This document shows, one piece after another, positions 1 to 8,130 of a stretch of 64,000 bases of DNA. Both the position numbers and the translations under genes were made by a program. This DNA comes from Streptomyces rishiriensis (GTDB lineage: Bacteria; Actinomycetota; Actinomycetes; Streptomycetales; Streptomycetaceae). The notes under the pieces are model-generated. The model did no database searches, was not told the origin of the DNA, and saw only the letters and a program-made list of their open reading frames with translations. Each line of letters opens with the position of its first letter. The stretch's first letter is position 1. Location: NCBI RefSeq assembly GCF_030815485.1, contig NZ_JAUSWV010000002.1, positions 2,790,001-2,854,000 of the forward strand, written 5' to 3'.

Positions 1-1
1 C

Positions 2-847
2 CGGGACATGCGCGACCACCCCTATCCCTGCCCGGCCGGCTACCCGGGGCACGAGGGCGTCGGAGAGGTCGTCGAGAGCCGGTCGGCCCTCTTCTCGCCG
101 GGCGACCTGGTGCTCACCGTGCCCAACCACGCCTACATGGCGTCGTTCGCCCGCTACCAGACGATCGCCGACCGGTTCCTGCTGCCGGTGAAGGGCACCG
201 GGGCGCCGACCGTCCAGCTGATGGCGCAGCAGCTCGGGACGGTCGTCTTCGCGCTGAACCGGTTCTGGCCGGAGCCCGTGCCGGAGGGGTCGACGGCCGC
301 CGTGGTCGGCGTCGGCTCGGCGGGACTGCTGTTCCAGCAGCTGCTCAAGCACCGCGGCTTCGAGAAGGTCGTCGCGGTCGACCTGGAGCCGGGGCGGCTG
401 GCGGTGGCCCGTTCCCTCGGCGCGGACGCGACCGTGCACGTGCCCGGGCAGAGCGCCGAGGAGGTCGTCATGGAGGCGACCGGCGGCAAGGGCGCCGACC
501 TGGTCGTCGAGGCGGCGGGCACCGACGGGGCGCGCGAGCACGCGATGCGGATGGTCGGGCAGCACGGCCGGCTGGGCTTCTTCGGCATGCCCGAGGACTA
601 CGACATGCGGATCCCGTACGCCCATCTCTTCGTCCGCCAGGCGCAGTTGATCACCGCGGTCGGCGGCGCCCAACTGGAACCGGGGCTTCCTTCCTTCCGG
701 ACCGCGCTGGAGCTGATCGGGGACGGCTCGATCCGGGTCGACGACCACATCACCCACACCTTCGACATCAAGAACATCGCCGACGCCTTCGACCTCGCGC
801 ACAACCGGCAGGACGACGTCGTCAAGATCGCGCTCACTTTCGGCTGA
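2..847 (+). CDS. Medium-chain (MDR) zinc-type alcohol dehydrogenase, 5'-truncated
   Basis: The frame is open to the left edge, so the N-terminus, including the first catalytic-zinc ligand region, is missing. What remains shows the GHEGVG motif near residue 14 of the first visible ATG and a Rossmann motif GVGSAGL near residue 100. An Asp follows the second strand (AVDLEP), which favours NAD over NADP. Length and layout fit the MDR superfamily; the substrate cannot be read. The stop lies 13 bp before the ketosynthase gene, whose ribosome site GGGAGG is in the gap, so the two are probably co-transcribed. The operon context suggests a tailoring oxidation or reduction in a natural-product pathway. 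A crotonyl-CoA reductase-like role is less likely because the fold signature is a plain MDR. Confidence 0.85.
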   Translation, partial: RDMRDHPYPCPAGYPGHEGVGEVVESRSALFSPGDLVLTVPNHAYMASFARYQTIADRFLLPVKGTGAPTVQLMAQQLGTVVFALNRFWPEPVPEGSTAAVVGVGSAGLLFQQLLKHRGFEKVVAVDLEPGRLAVARSLGADATVHVPGQSAEEVVMEATGGKGADLVVEAAGTDGAREHAMRMVGQHGRLGFFGMPEDYDMRIPYAHLFVRQAQLITAVGGAQLEPGLPSFRTALELIGDGSIRVDDHITHTFDIKNIADAFDLAHNRQDDVVKIALTFG

Positions 848-860
848 CGGGAGGTCAGGC

Positions 861-2102
861 ATGTCCGAACTCACCGCGCATTCGCCCCCGGTCGCCGTCA
901 TCGGTGTCGGCGGCCGTTTCGCCGACGCGCCCGACGTCGGGGCGTTCTGGGACAACCTCGTGGCGGGCCGGGACTGCTTCCGGCGGGAGCCGGTCCCGGT
1001 CGTGGAGGACCTGGGCGAGGACCGGCTGCGGGTCCACTCGTGGGGGATCGCCCCGCACCGGGACGCCTACGACCACGCACTCGTCGGCGTCGAGGGCCTG
1101 GACCCGCAGCACGGCATCCTCCAGGAGTCGCTGTGGCAGGCGGCCGAGGACGCCGGGGTCAGGCTGTCGGCGATCGCCGACCGGACCGCCGTCTACGCCG
1201 GCTGCGCCCGCACCAAGCATGTGCCGCGGGCCGCCTTCGACGACGTGGTGCACGTCGACCCGACGTTCGCCGGGCCCTACTTCTCCTATCTCCAGGACCT
1301 GTGGGGCGAGTCGCTGATGCTGGACTCGGCGTGCGCCACCTCTACGGTGGCCGTGCAGCTCGCCTGTCAGAGCCTGCGGGCGCACGCCTGCGACTACGCG
1401 CTGGCCGGGGCGGTGGCCATCCAGGAGAACGCGGACGGCTCCTACCTGCGGACCCCGCGCAGCATCTACTCCACCGAGGGCATCGTGCGCCCCTTCGACC
1501 GCCGCCACAACGGGGTGGTGCCCGGCGACGGCTCCGGGGCCGTCCTGCTGCGCAGACTGGACGACGCCCTGCGCGACGGCGATCCGGTCTACGCCGTCGT
1601 CCGGGGCGGCGCCGTCACCAACGACGGGCGGGCCAAGCCCGGTTTCGTCATCCCGGGCGTCGACGGCAAGGTCCGCGCGGTGCGCCGGGCGCTGGAGGCG
1701 GCGGGGCTGACCGGGGCCGACGTCGACTACGTCGAGACGCACGGTGTCGGCATCCCGCTGAACGACCAGATCGAGGCGACCGCGCTGATCGAGGCCCTCG
1801 GCACCGACGGGCCGCCGGTGGCGGTCGGCTCGGTGAAGGCCTCCGTCGGCCACTGCGACACCGCCGCCGGCATGGCGGCCCTGATCAAGACGTGCCTCGC
1901 GATCGACCGGGGCTTCCTGCCCGCGACCCCGAACACCGAGGTTCCCATCGAGGAGTTCACCGGACGCGGCGAACGCTTCGGCATCCTCCCCGAAGGCCGC
2001 CCCTGGCCCACGAACGGCCGCCCGCGCACGGCCGGCCTGATGTCGGCCGGCGTGGGCGGCACCAACGCCTTCCTCGTCCTCGAGGAAGCCCCCGCTCACT
2101 GA
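861..2102 (+). CDS. Free-standing beta-ketoacyl synthase (type I PKS-like KS domain)
   Basis: This 413-residue protein is only a ketosynthase, with no AT, ACP or docking domain. The Claisen triad is intact: Cys158 in DSACATS, His294 in THGVG and His331 in KASVGHC, followed by the GVGGTNAF motif near the C-terminus. The flanking motifs are divergent. Usual PKS domains have THGTGT and NIGH, and the usual long run before the active site is altered to GILQESLWQAAEDAG. It would condense two acyl units held on carrier proteins encoded elsewhere, or act as a transferase. It sits between an MDR dehydrogenase and a SnoaL-like protein in one operon. Start: ATG at 861 with GGGAGG upstream. Confidence 0.88.
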   Translation: MSELTAHSPPVAVIGVGGRFADAPDVGAFWDNLVAGRDCFRREPVPVVEDLGEDRLRVHSWGIAPHRDAYDHALVGVEGLDPQHGILQESLWQAAEDAGVRLSAIADRTAVYAGCARTKHVPRAAFDDVVHVDPTFAGPYFSYLQDLWGESLMLDSACATSTVAVQLACQSLRAHACDYALAGAVAIQENADGSYLRTPRSIYSTEGIVRPFDRRHNGVVPGDGSGAVLLRRLDDALRDGDPVYAVVRGGAVTNDGRAKPGFVIPGVDGKVRAVRRALEAAGLTGADVDYVETHGVGIPLNDQIEATALIEALGTDGPPVAVGSVKASVGHCDTAAGMAALIKTCLAIDRGFLPATPNTEVPIEEFTGRGERFGILPEGRPWPTNGRPRTAGLMSAGVGGTNAFLVLEEAPAH

Positions 2103-2151
2103 GCGCCCGTCAGTTTCCGCTTGTATCCGTTCCCCTTACCGAGGAGCACGC

Positions 2152-2580
2152 ATGTCCGTCACCGCCGACCTCTACATCGAGGTCAAGAACTTCTACGCCC
2201 GCCAGATGCGCGTCCTGGACGACCTGGACATCGAGCGGTTCACCGCGACCTTCACCGAGGACGGCTCGGTCGCCCACCCCCACCGCGGCGAGAAGGTGGA
2301 GGGCCGCGAGGCGATGCGCGCCAAGATGAAGAGCATGCTCCCGATGTACGAGGGGCTGGTCACCCGGCACTGGTTCGACCACTTCCTGATCGAGCAGACC
2401 GAGGGCGACGGCCTGCGCGTCACCTACTACTCGCTGGTGACCCAGGCGAACACGCAGGACGAGGTCCACTTCTTCTCCTCCTCCAGCGTCGAGGACCAGA
2501 TGGTGCGCGAGGACGGCGAACTGCGTATCCGGGAGCGCGTCATCCACCGCGACAACCCCAAGTACGGCCGGGTGATCTGA
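2152..2580 (+). CDS. SnoaL-like / NTF2-superfamily small protein
   Basis: A 142-residue protein with the cone-shaped alpha+beta pattern of the NTF2/SnoaL superfamily: an N-terminal helix pair, then FTEDGSVAHP and GREAM early, and long beta strands ending in VIHRDNPKYGRVI. SnoaL relatives include polyketide cyclases, hydratases, isomerases and bare binding proteins, so the reaction cannot be assigned. GAGGAG lies just before the ATG at 2152. It is 49 bp after the ketosynthase and 45 bp before the adenylation enzyme. The operon suggests it modifies or holds a product of those enzymes. Confidence 0.75.
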   Translation: MSVTADLYIEVKNFYARQMRVLDDLDIERFTATFTEDGSVAHPHRGEKVEGREAMRAKMKSMLPMYEGLVTRHWFDHFLIEQTEGDGLRVTYYSLVTQANTQDEVHFFSSSSVEDQMVREDGELRIRERVIHRDNPKYGRVI

Positions 2581-2625
2581 CCCCCTGCCCGCGCATCCGT
2601 GAACCGCTGAAGGAGGGCAGAGCAG

Positions 2626-5073
2626 ATGACGGAACAGCCGGCCGGGCAACCGGCCGAGCAGCCCACGGAGTCCTGGGAGCCGCCGCCGGCCGAGTGGAAC
2701 GACACGGCGCGCCCGTTCGAGGACCGGGTGAGCATGATCGACCTGATCGAGTGGCGCGTCCGGGAGTCCCCCGACGCTCCCGCCGTCCGCCTCGGCGAGG
2801 GGGAGTTCAGGACGTACGGGGAACTGTGGGCCGACTCGGGCCTGCTCGCCCGTTTCCTCGCCGGTCACGGGGTGGGCCGGGGCGCGTTCGTCGGCGTCCT
2901 GCACGAGAACTCGTGGGACAGCGTGCTGGCGGTCGTCGGTGTGCTGCGCACCGGCGCCGCCTATGTGCCGCTGGACGCGCGCTGGCCGGCCGCCCGGATC
3001 GCGGCGCCCGTACGCCAGTCGGGGATCGGCTGGATCGTCACCGGCCACGCGCTCGCGCGGCGTGCGGAGGAGGCCGGGCGGCTCGCGGGCACCGGCGTGC
3101 GGCTGGTCTGCACGGATCTGCGGGCCGCGGCCCCGGACCCGCTGGACACGGAGGCGGTGGGCCTGCTGTGGGACGCCGTCGCCGAGGACGAGGACCTCGC
3201 CCGGGCCTCGGGCTTCAACCGGAACCCCGGCGACGAGATCTCCGCCGCGCAGATCGACACCTATGTCGCGCACGTGCGCGACCTGGTGCTGTCGGCGACG
3301 CCGGAGGTACGGCGGCCGCGGGTCGTCGAGGTGGGCTGCGGGGCCGGTCTGATCGCGGGGGCGCTGCGGGACCGCGTGGCCGGCTACACGGGCGTCGACG
3401 TGTCGTCCGTCGCGCTGGAGCGGGCGGGGCGGGAGGCCGGCGAGGAGGCCCGGTTCGTGCGGGCCTCGGCCCACGACCTCGGTCGGGTGGTGACCCCGGC
3501 GGGCGCGGACGTCGTCCTGCTCGCGAGCGTGGCCCAGTTCTTCCCCGGGTTCGAGTACCTGCGGTCCGTGCTGCGGGACGCGATGGGCGCGCTGGCGCCG
3601 GGCGGGGCGGTGGTCCTCGCCGATCTCGCCGAGCCGGACGAGGGCGCCGACTCCGGTCATCTGCGGGTGCCCGCCGAGTGGTTCGGTTCCCTGGCCGCCC
3701 AACTCGGCCTGCCGGTGCGGGCGGAGATCCACCGGCGGGACGGTGACGGCTGGCCGCCCGTCCTGCGGGACCGGTACGACGTCGTCCTGCGCCCGGCGCC
3801 GCAGGAGGCGGCCGTCGCGCACACGCCGGTGATCAGCGCCTGGAGCGACGTCGAGGAGGCCCGCGCCCTCCCGCTGCCGGCCGGCCCCGGCGCCGACGAC
3901 ACCGCGTACGTCATCTTCACCTCGGGCTCCACCGGCGTGCCGAAGGGCGTGTCGGTGCGCCACCGCAGTGCCGTCAACGTCATCCAGTGGGTGAACGAGA
4001 CCTACGCGGTGGGTCCGGACGACTGTCTGCTGTGGGTCACCGCGCTCACCTTCGACCTGTCCGTCTACGACCTGCTCGGCGTGCTCGCGGCGGGCGCCAG
4101 TCTGCGCGTGGTCCCCGCCGCCGAACTGTCCGACGGCGAGCGGCTGCTGGACATCATGCTGCGCGAGCCGATCACCTTCTGGGACTCGGCGCCGGCCGCG
4201 CTCGGCATGGTGATGTCCTTCGCCGACGAACCGGGCGAGCGGGACCGGACGGGCGAGCCTGACCGGACGGTCCCGGCCGACGGCTCGACCGGGACGGCGG
4301 CCGGCGGCCGGGTGCCGAGCCTGCGCCTGGTCTTCCTGAGCGGCGACTGGGTGCCGCTGGCCCTGCCCGGCCGGGTCCGGGCCCGCTTCCCGCGGGCTCA
4401 CGTCGTGGCGCTGGGCGGCGCGACCGAGGCGACGATCTGGTCCAACCACTTCGACGTCGGCGAGATCGACCCGGCCTGGACGAGCGTCCCGTACGGCAAG
4501 CCGATCCAGAACGCCCGCTACTACGTCCTGGACGGCGACCGCAAGCCGTGTCCGATCGGCGTCGAGGGTGATCTCCACATCGCCGGCGTGGTCGTGGCCG
4601 ACGGGTATGTCGGCGATCCGGAGCTGACGGCCGCGAAGTTCACGGCCGACACGGTGGCCGGTCCGGCGGACGAGTCCATGTACGCCACGGGCGACCGGGC
4701 CCGCTGGATGGCCGACGGCAACCTGGAGTTCCGGGGCCGCCGGGACGACCAGGTCAAGGTCCGCGGCTACCGGATCGAACTGGGCGAGGTGCTGGCCGCC
4801 CTGCGCCGGGTGCCGGGAGTGGTGGACTGCGCGGTCACCACCCTGCGGGGCGACGACGGCCCGCAGATCGTGGCGGCCGTGGCCGTGGGGGGCGCACAAC
4901 CGTCCCCGGGCGGCGGGTTCGTCCGCCGCCACCTCGCGGGGAGCCTGCCCAGTTACATGCTTCCGGAGCATGTGCTGGTCCTGCCGGCTCTGCCGGTCGG
5001 CCCCACGGGCAAGGTCGACCGGGAGCGGCTGGCCCGCCTGGCCGCCCGCCCCCGGAACCGCCGACGGGTGTGA
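2626..5073 (+). CDS. Stand-alone NRPS adenylation enzyme interrupted by a methyltransferase (A-M-A), cysteine-like code
   Basis: An 815-residue protein. The adenylation half starts with core motifs A1 (near 62-67) and A2 (LRTGAAYVPLD, 107-117). A SAM-dependent methyltransferase of about 220 residues (roughly 175-395; motif I VEVGCGAG at 234-241, post-I YTGVDVS) is then inserted. The adenylation fold resumes with A3 (TSGSTGVPKG, 432-441), A5 (GGATEATIW), A7 (YATGD), A8 and the catalytic Lys796 (GPTGK). There is no condensation or thiolation domain. My hand-aligned pocket is D477 L478 Y481 D520 F570 S572 L596 I604 W605 K796. That matches eight of ten positions of the classic cysteine code DLYNLSLIWK. 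Interruption between A2 and A3 resembles TioN of thiocoraline, a free-standing cysteine adenylation/S-methylation enzyme. AAGGAGG precedes ATG 2626. The carrier protein partner must lie outside the window. Confidence 0.87.
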   Translation: MTEQPAGQPAEQPTESWEPPPAEWNDTARPFEDRVSMIDLIEWRVRESPDAPAVRLGEGEFRTYGELWADSGLLARFLAGHGVGRGAFVGVLHENSWDSVLAVVGVLRTGAAYVPLDARWPAARIAAPVRQSGIGWIVTGHALARRAEEAGRLAGTGVRLVCTDLRAAAPDPLDTEAVGLLWDAVAEDEDLARASGFNRNPGDEISAAQIDTYVAHVRDLVLSATPEVRRPRVVEVGCGAGLIAGALRDRVAGYTGVDVSSVALERAGREAGEEARFVRASAHDLGRVVTPAGADVVLLASVAQFFPGFEYLRSVLRDAMGALAPGGAVVLADLAEPDEGADSGHLRVPAEWFGSLAAQLGLPVRAEIHRRDGDGWPPVLRDRYDVVLRPAPQEAAVAHTPVISAWSDVEEARALPLPAGPGADDTAYVIFTSGSTGVPKGVSVRHRSAVNVIQWVNETYAVGPDDCLLWVTALTFDLSVYDLLGVLAAGASLRVVPAAELSDGERLLDIMLREPITFWDSAPAALGMVMSFADEPGERDRTGEPDRTVPADGSTGTAAGGRVPSLRLVFLSGDWVPLALPGRVRARFPRAHVVALGGATEATIWSNHFDVGEIDPAWTSVPYGKPIQNARYYVLDGDRKPCPIGVEGDLHIAGVVVADGYVGDPELTAAKFTADTVAGPADESMYATGDRARWMADGNLEFRGRRDDQVKVRGYRIELGEVLAALRRVPGVVDCAVTTLRGDDGPQIVAAVAVGGAQPSPGGGFVRRHLAGSLPSYMLPEHVLVLPALPVGPTGKVDRERLARLAARPRNRRRV

Positions 5074-5076
5074 GAA

Positions 5077-5131
5077 GCCGCGAGGGGGGGCGAATACCCG
5101 GCACGTGCCGGGTATTAGCCCCCCCCGCGGC
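5077..5131. terminator. Long bidirectional hairpin terminator
   Basis: A near-perfect inverted repeat of about 27 bp per arm starts 4 bp after the adenylation gene. The arms run outward from CCCGGCAC|GTGCCGGG through an A/T patch and G7/C8 tracts to GCCGCG/CGCGGC. It separates that operon from the convergent aminopeptidase gene and would serve both strands. Confidence 0.8.
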
Positions 5132-5140
5132 CGCACGGTC

Positions 5141-6091
5141 CTAGCCGCGCACGCCCAGCTTCCACACCATTGCGGAGACGGCGTCGCTGTTGACGTCCAG
5201 GGCCCGCCTGTCGATGTTGGCGGGGGTGTCGCAGGCCTGGTGGTAGCACTTGTCCATGGCCTCACCGGCGGTGCCGCCCCACTTCGCGGCCTGCTCCGGG
5301 GTCTTGATCTCGGCGGATCCGGTGAAGATCCCGCCCACCGCGACCCCCTTGGCCAGGAACGGCTCGTGGTCGCTGCGGCCGTTGAGGGCGGTCGCGGGCT
5401 CGGTGGGGATGCCCTTGGCGCTGAAGTACCGGTCGAAGTGCCGGGCGACCTCCGGGCTCTGGTCATAGACGAAGTACCCGGGGTTCGGTGAGCCGATCAT
5501 GTCGAAGTTCAGATAGGCGGTGATCTTCGACAGTTCGGCCGCCGGCAGGGTGTTCACGTAGTGCGTGGAGCCGATGTAGGTCTCCTCCTCCGTTCCCCAG
5601 AAACCGAAACGGAGGTGCTGGGAAGGGGTGACGTTCTTCGCGGAAACCGTCAGCGCGGTCTCCAGGATCGCGGCGACGCTGGAGCCGTTGTCGTTGATTC
5701 CGGGGCTCGTCTCCACCGAGTCGAGGTGCGCCCCGACCATGAGGACGTTTCCGCTCCGACCGCCCCGCGGCCAGTCGGCAATCAGATTCCAGCTCTTCTT
5801 CCCGCCGAACTCGAATTCCTGGAGCGAGGTGATGAATCCGGCGGCGTCCAGCTTTTTCTTCACATAATCGACGGAGGCCTGATAACCGGCGGTGCCATGG
5901 GCCCGGTTTCCGCTGTTCGCATCGGAGATCCGCTGGAGCGCCTCCAGGTGCCGCATCACCCTGGTGACGGAGATGTCCGGCGCCGCACCAGCCTGAGCTG
6001 GCTCTTCGGCATGCACACCGGCCGCCGTCAGCAGCAGGACGGACAGAGTGGACGCCGCGACGACGGCCGGACGGGACAGCTTGTGAGGCAC
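5141..6091 (-). CDS. Secreted M28-family aminopeptidase (Streptomyces griseus aminopeptidase type)
   Basis: A 316-residue exopeptidase. The GTG start at 6091 is preferred because AAAGGAAA precedes it and it opens directly into a Sec signal peptide, with hydrophobic VVAASTLSVLLLTAAG and likely cleavage after VHA (residue 28). Two-zinc ligands of the M28 family are all visible: His122 (GAHLDS), Asp134 (INDNGSS, bridging), Glu168/169 (EEE), Asp197 (NFDMIG) and His242 (SDHEPF). Size and order match the S. griseus aminopeptidase, which removes hydrophobic N-terminal residues from peptides outside the cell. An in-frame ATG further upstream would add an unlikely arginine-rich extension. It converges on the biosynthetic operon, with the long hairpin between. 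Confidence 0.92.
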   Translation of the reverse strand: MPHKLSRPAVVAASTLSVLLLTAAGVHAEEPAQAGAAPDISVTRVMRHLEALQRISDANSGNRAHGTAGYQASVDYVKKKLDAAGFITSLQEFEFGGKKSWNLIADWPRGGRSGNVLMVGAHLDSVETSPGINDNGSSVAAILETALTVSAKNVTPSQHLRFGFWGTEEETYIGSTHYVNTLPAAELSKITAYLNFDMIGSPNPGYFVYDQSPEVARHFDRYFSAKGIPTEPATALNGRSDHEPFLAKGVAVGGIFTGSAEIKTPEQAAKWGGTAGEAMDKCYHQACDTPANIDRRALDVNSDAVSAMVWKLGVRG

Positions 6092-6778
6092 AGCTGTTTC
6101 CTTTCTCGGTGCGGGCAATTGATCTTCCAGAATGCTTGCACGAAGGCCCCGCCTGAGCCAACAGAATTCAACACACTTCACAAACGGAAGCGGCCGGACG
6201 CTCCTTTTCCGCCAGGTCGGCCACAACGGCTTTCTCACCTGAAAACCCACCGGAAATCACCTTCCGGCAGACGACGCCACGCCGAAACAGCGCGTGAATT
6301 CCTGGCGCATTTCGCACTGTCGACAATCGGCTCGGCAGACCCGCGGGGACCGCGTCGGCAGAACTCCGGGGACTGCGGGAACCGCGCCCGCGGAATCTCG
6401 GGAACCGCGGAGACCACGTCGACAGAACCGCGGGAAGCCGGAACCGCGTCGGCGGAATCTCGGGAACCCGGGACCACACGGGCAGAACCGCGGACCACCA
6501 CACCGGCAAAGCCATCGGACCGCACAGCACGCCCCGACCGCCGCACTCGCCCCGCCGGACCGGACCGCCGCAGTCCTTCGCGGAACCGGACCGCCTGACT
6601 CGTCCGCGGAATCCGACCGCCGCACAAGTTCGCGGAACCCGCCCGCCGGGCACCTCACCGCACCGCGGTGCGGCGCTCGACTCCTCCCGTCCGGTCCCAC
6701 CCGTCACCCGGGCAACGGATGTTACGCGCCCGAAACCTTGACGATCACATCGCCGGGTGCCACGATTCCGGCGCCGCC
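6092..6778. other. Long intergenic tract with degenerate GGAACCGCG-type repeats
   Basis: No supported gene. The stretch 6340-6620 is made of scattered short repeats (GAACCGCGGG, CGGAATCTCGGGA, CGGACCGCC) that open spurious proline/arginine-rich frames on both strands. The part next to the aminopeptidase gene (6110-6330) is less G/C-rich and probably carries its promoter. Confidence 0.5.
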
Positions 6779-6794
6779 ATGTTTACGTAAACAT
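6779..6794. promoter_or_regulatory. LacI-type operator 1 upstream of GH5 gene
   Basis: A perfect 16-bp palindrome, ATGTTTACGTAAACAT, with the central CG typical of LacI/GalR-family operators. It is 104 bp before the GH5 start codon. The regulator is unknown. Confidence 0.65.
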
Positions 6795-6811
6795 CAGCCA
6801 CCCCGGGACTT

Positions 6812-6831
6812 CGATGTTTACGCAAACATCG
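6812..6831. promoter_or_regulatory. LacI-type operator 2 upstream of GH5 gene
   Basis: A second copy of the motif, ATGTTTACGCAAACAT, extended by CG on each side and with one mismatched pair near the centre. Centre-to-centre distance from operator 1 is 35 bp, which puts both sites on nearly the same face of the helix if about 10.5 bp per turn is assumed. Confidence 0.65.
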
Positions 6832-6897
6832 CGTGGCGGCCGCCGCCCAGCCCGCGCGTCCCCCAGCGCCGAGCCGCCTCTCCTGAAAGGGCACGTC

Positions 6898-7965
6898 ATG
6901 CGCAACACCCCCACCAGAGCTTCCCGCACCCCCCGCCTGCGCGCCGCCCTCGTCGCGGTCGCCGTCGCCGCCGTCACCGGCACGACCCTGGCCGGGAGCC
7001 CGGCCGCCGCCTCCTCCGGCGCCGCGCCCGCCACGGACACGACCCAGTTCAAGGGCGTGAACTGGGCCGACCCGCGCGACAACTTCGCCGACGACCTCCT
7101 CCAGCTGTCCGGCCTGTCGACCACGGACACCTACCGGCAGACCTACGCGAAGGCGACCCGGATCATCGCGGCGTTCCGCGCGAACCTCGGCGCCAACACC
7201 GTGCGGCTGCCCATCAACCCGTACACGGTCAACGGCGCCTACTGGAAGTCCTACCGCGGAGTCATCGACGCGGCCTCGGACCAGGGCTTCAAGGTCATCG
7301 TCTCGTACTGGGAGGGCACGGGCGCGCAGAAGGACGGCTTCATCGACGACACGGCCACGTACTGGCCGATGTGGGACACCGTCGTCAAGGCGTACAAGAA
7401 CGACAGGCACGTCTACTTCGAGCCGATGAACGAGCCGCACGGCTACACCGACACCGAGTGGGCCGACATCGCGGCCAAGTGGCTGTCGACGTACTCGAAG
7501 GTCCCGCGCAACCGGGTGTTCGTCAGCGGTGCCGGCTACAACGACCACGTCACCACGGTCTGCGCCGACCCGCGGCTGAAGGGCACGTACCTCTCGCTGC
7601 ACCACTACGGGTTCTGGAAGGACTACGCGACCTACGACCAGTGGGTGGCGGACCTGAAGGTGCGCATCGGCGACTGCGCGAACCGGACCGTCGCGGACGA
7701 GTTCGGCGCCCCGATGACGACCGGCCTGAACTACAACGTGAAGACGCCGGACGACAACTTCGTCAACTACGTCCAGGCCGTCACCGACACCTTCCGTGAG
7801 CTGAAGATGGGCTCGGTGTACTGGCCGGGTCTGCGCACCGACGACACGTACTCGATGCAGACCCTCACCGGCACCACCGCCCGCCCCTGGCTGGCCACCA
7901 CCAACCAGTCCGGCGCCGATCGCCTCGCCTGGGCGTGGGGCCGCGGCAAGCCCGTCGCGGGCTGA
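6898..7965 (+). CDS. Secreted glycoside hydrolase family 5 (cellulase-like) enzyme
   Basis: A 355-residue protein. GAAAGG precedes the ATG at 6898. The arginine-rich n-region (RASRTPRLR), hydrophobic core and SPAAASS form a signal peptide cleaved near residue 40. The single catalytic domain has the GH5 hallmarks: NEP with Glu179 as acid/base (EPMNEPHG), the conserved HHYGFW strand, and Glu268 (ADEFGAP) as the likely nucleophile. GH5 enzymes cut beta-1,4-glucans, mannans and related polysaccharides with retention; which one is not evident. There is no carbohydrate-binding module. Two LacI-type operators in front suggest substrate induction. A hairpin 114 bp downstream ends the transcript. Confidence 0.88.
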   Translation: MRNTPTRASRTPRLRAALVAVAVAAVTGTTLAGSPAAASSGAAPATDTTQFKGVNWADPRDNFADDLLQLSGLSTTDTYRQTYAKATRIIAAFRANLGANTVRLPINPYTVNGAYWKSYRGVIDAASDQGFKVIVSYWEGTGAQKDGFIDDTATYWPMWDTVVKAYKNDRHVYFEPMNEPHGYTDTEWADIAAKWLSTYSKVPRNRVFVSGAGYNDHVTTVCADPRLKGTYLSLHHYGFWKDYATYDQWVADLKVRIGDCANRTVADEFGAPMTTGLNYNVKTPDDNFVNYVQAVTDTFRELKMGSVYWPGLRTDDTYSMQTLTGTTARPWLATTNQSGADRLAWAWGRGKPVAG

Positions 7966-8078
7966 GGCGCTCGAGCGTCCGGACGTGAGCCACCTCGCCT
8001 GACCGGTCCCCCGGCAGCGGCCCCCACCGCGCCCGGCCCGTCACGCAACGAGGGGAGCACGACCGGACCCGACCGATC

Positions 8079-8122
8079 GCCGTCACCGGGCCGGCCGACC
8101 TGACGGCCGGCCCGGTGACGGC
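8079..8122. terminator. Perfect 18-bp stem terminator between convergent genes
   Basis: Arms GCCGTCACCGGGCCGGCC and its exact complement, with an 8-nt loop (8097-8104). It lies between the GH5 gene and the convergent ligase gene and can act on both strands. Confidence 0.85.
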
Positions 8123-8130
8123 TTCCCCTG

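Noticed and set aside
855..2099. Long minus-strand ORF opposite the ketosynthase gene
   Set aside because: A typical antisense shadow in GC-rich DNA: His/Gly/Arg/Val-rich text without domains.
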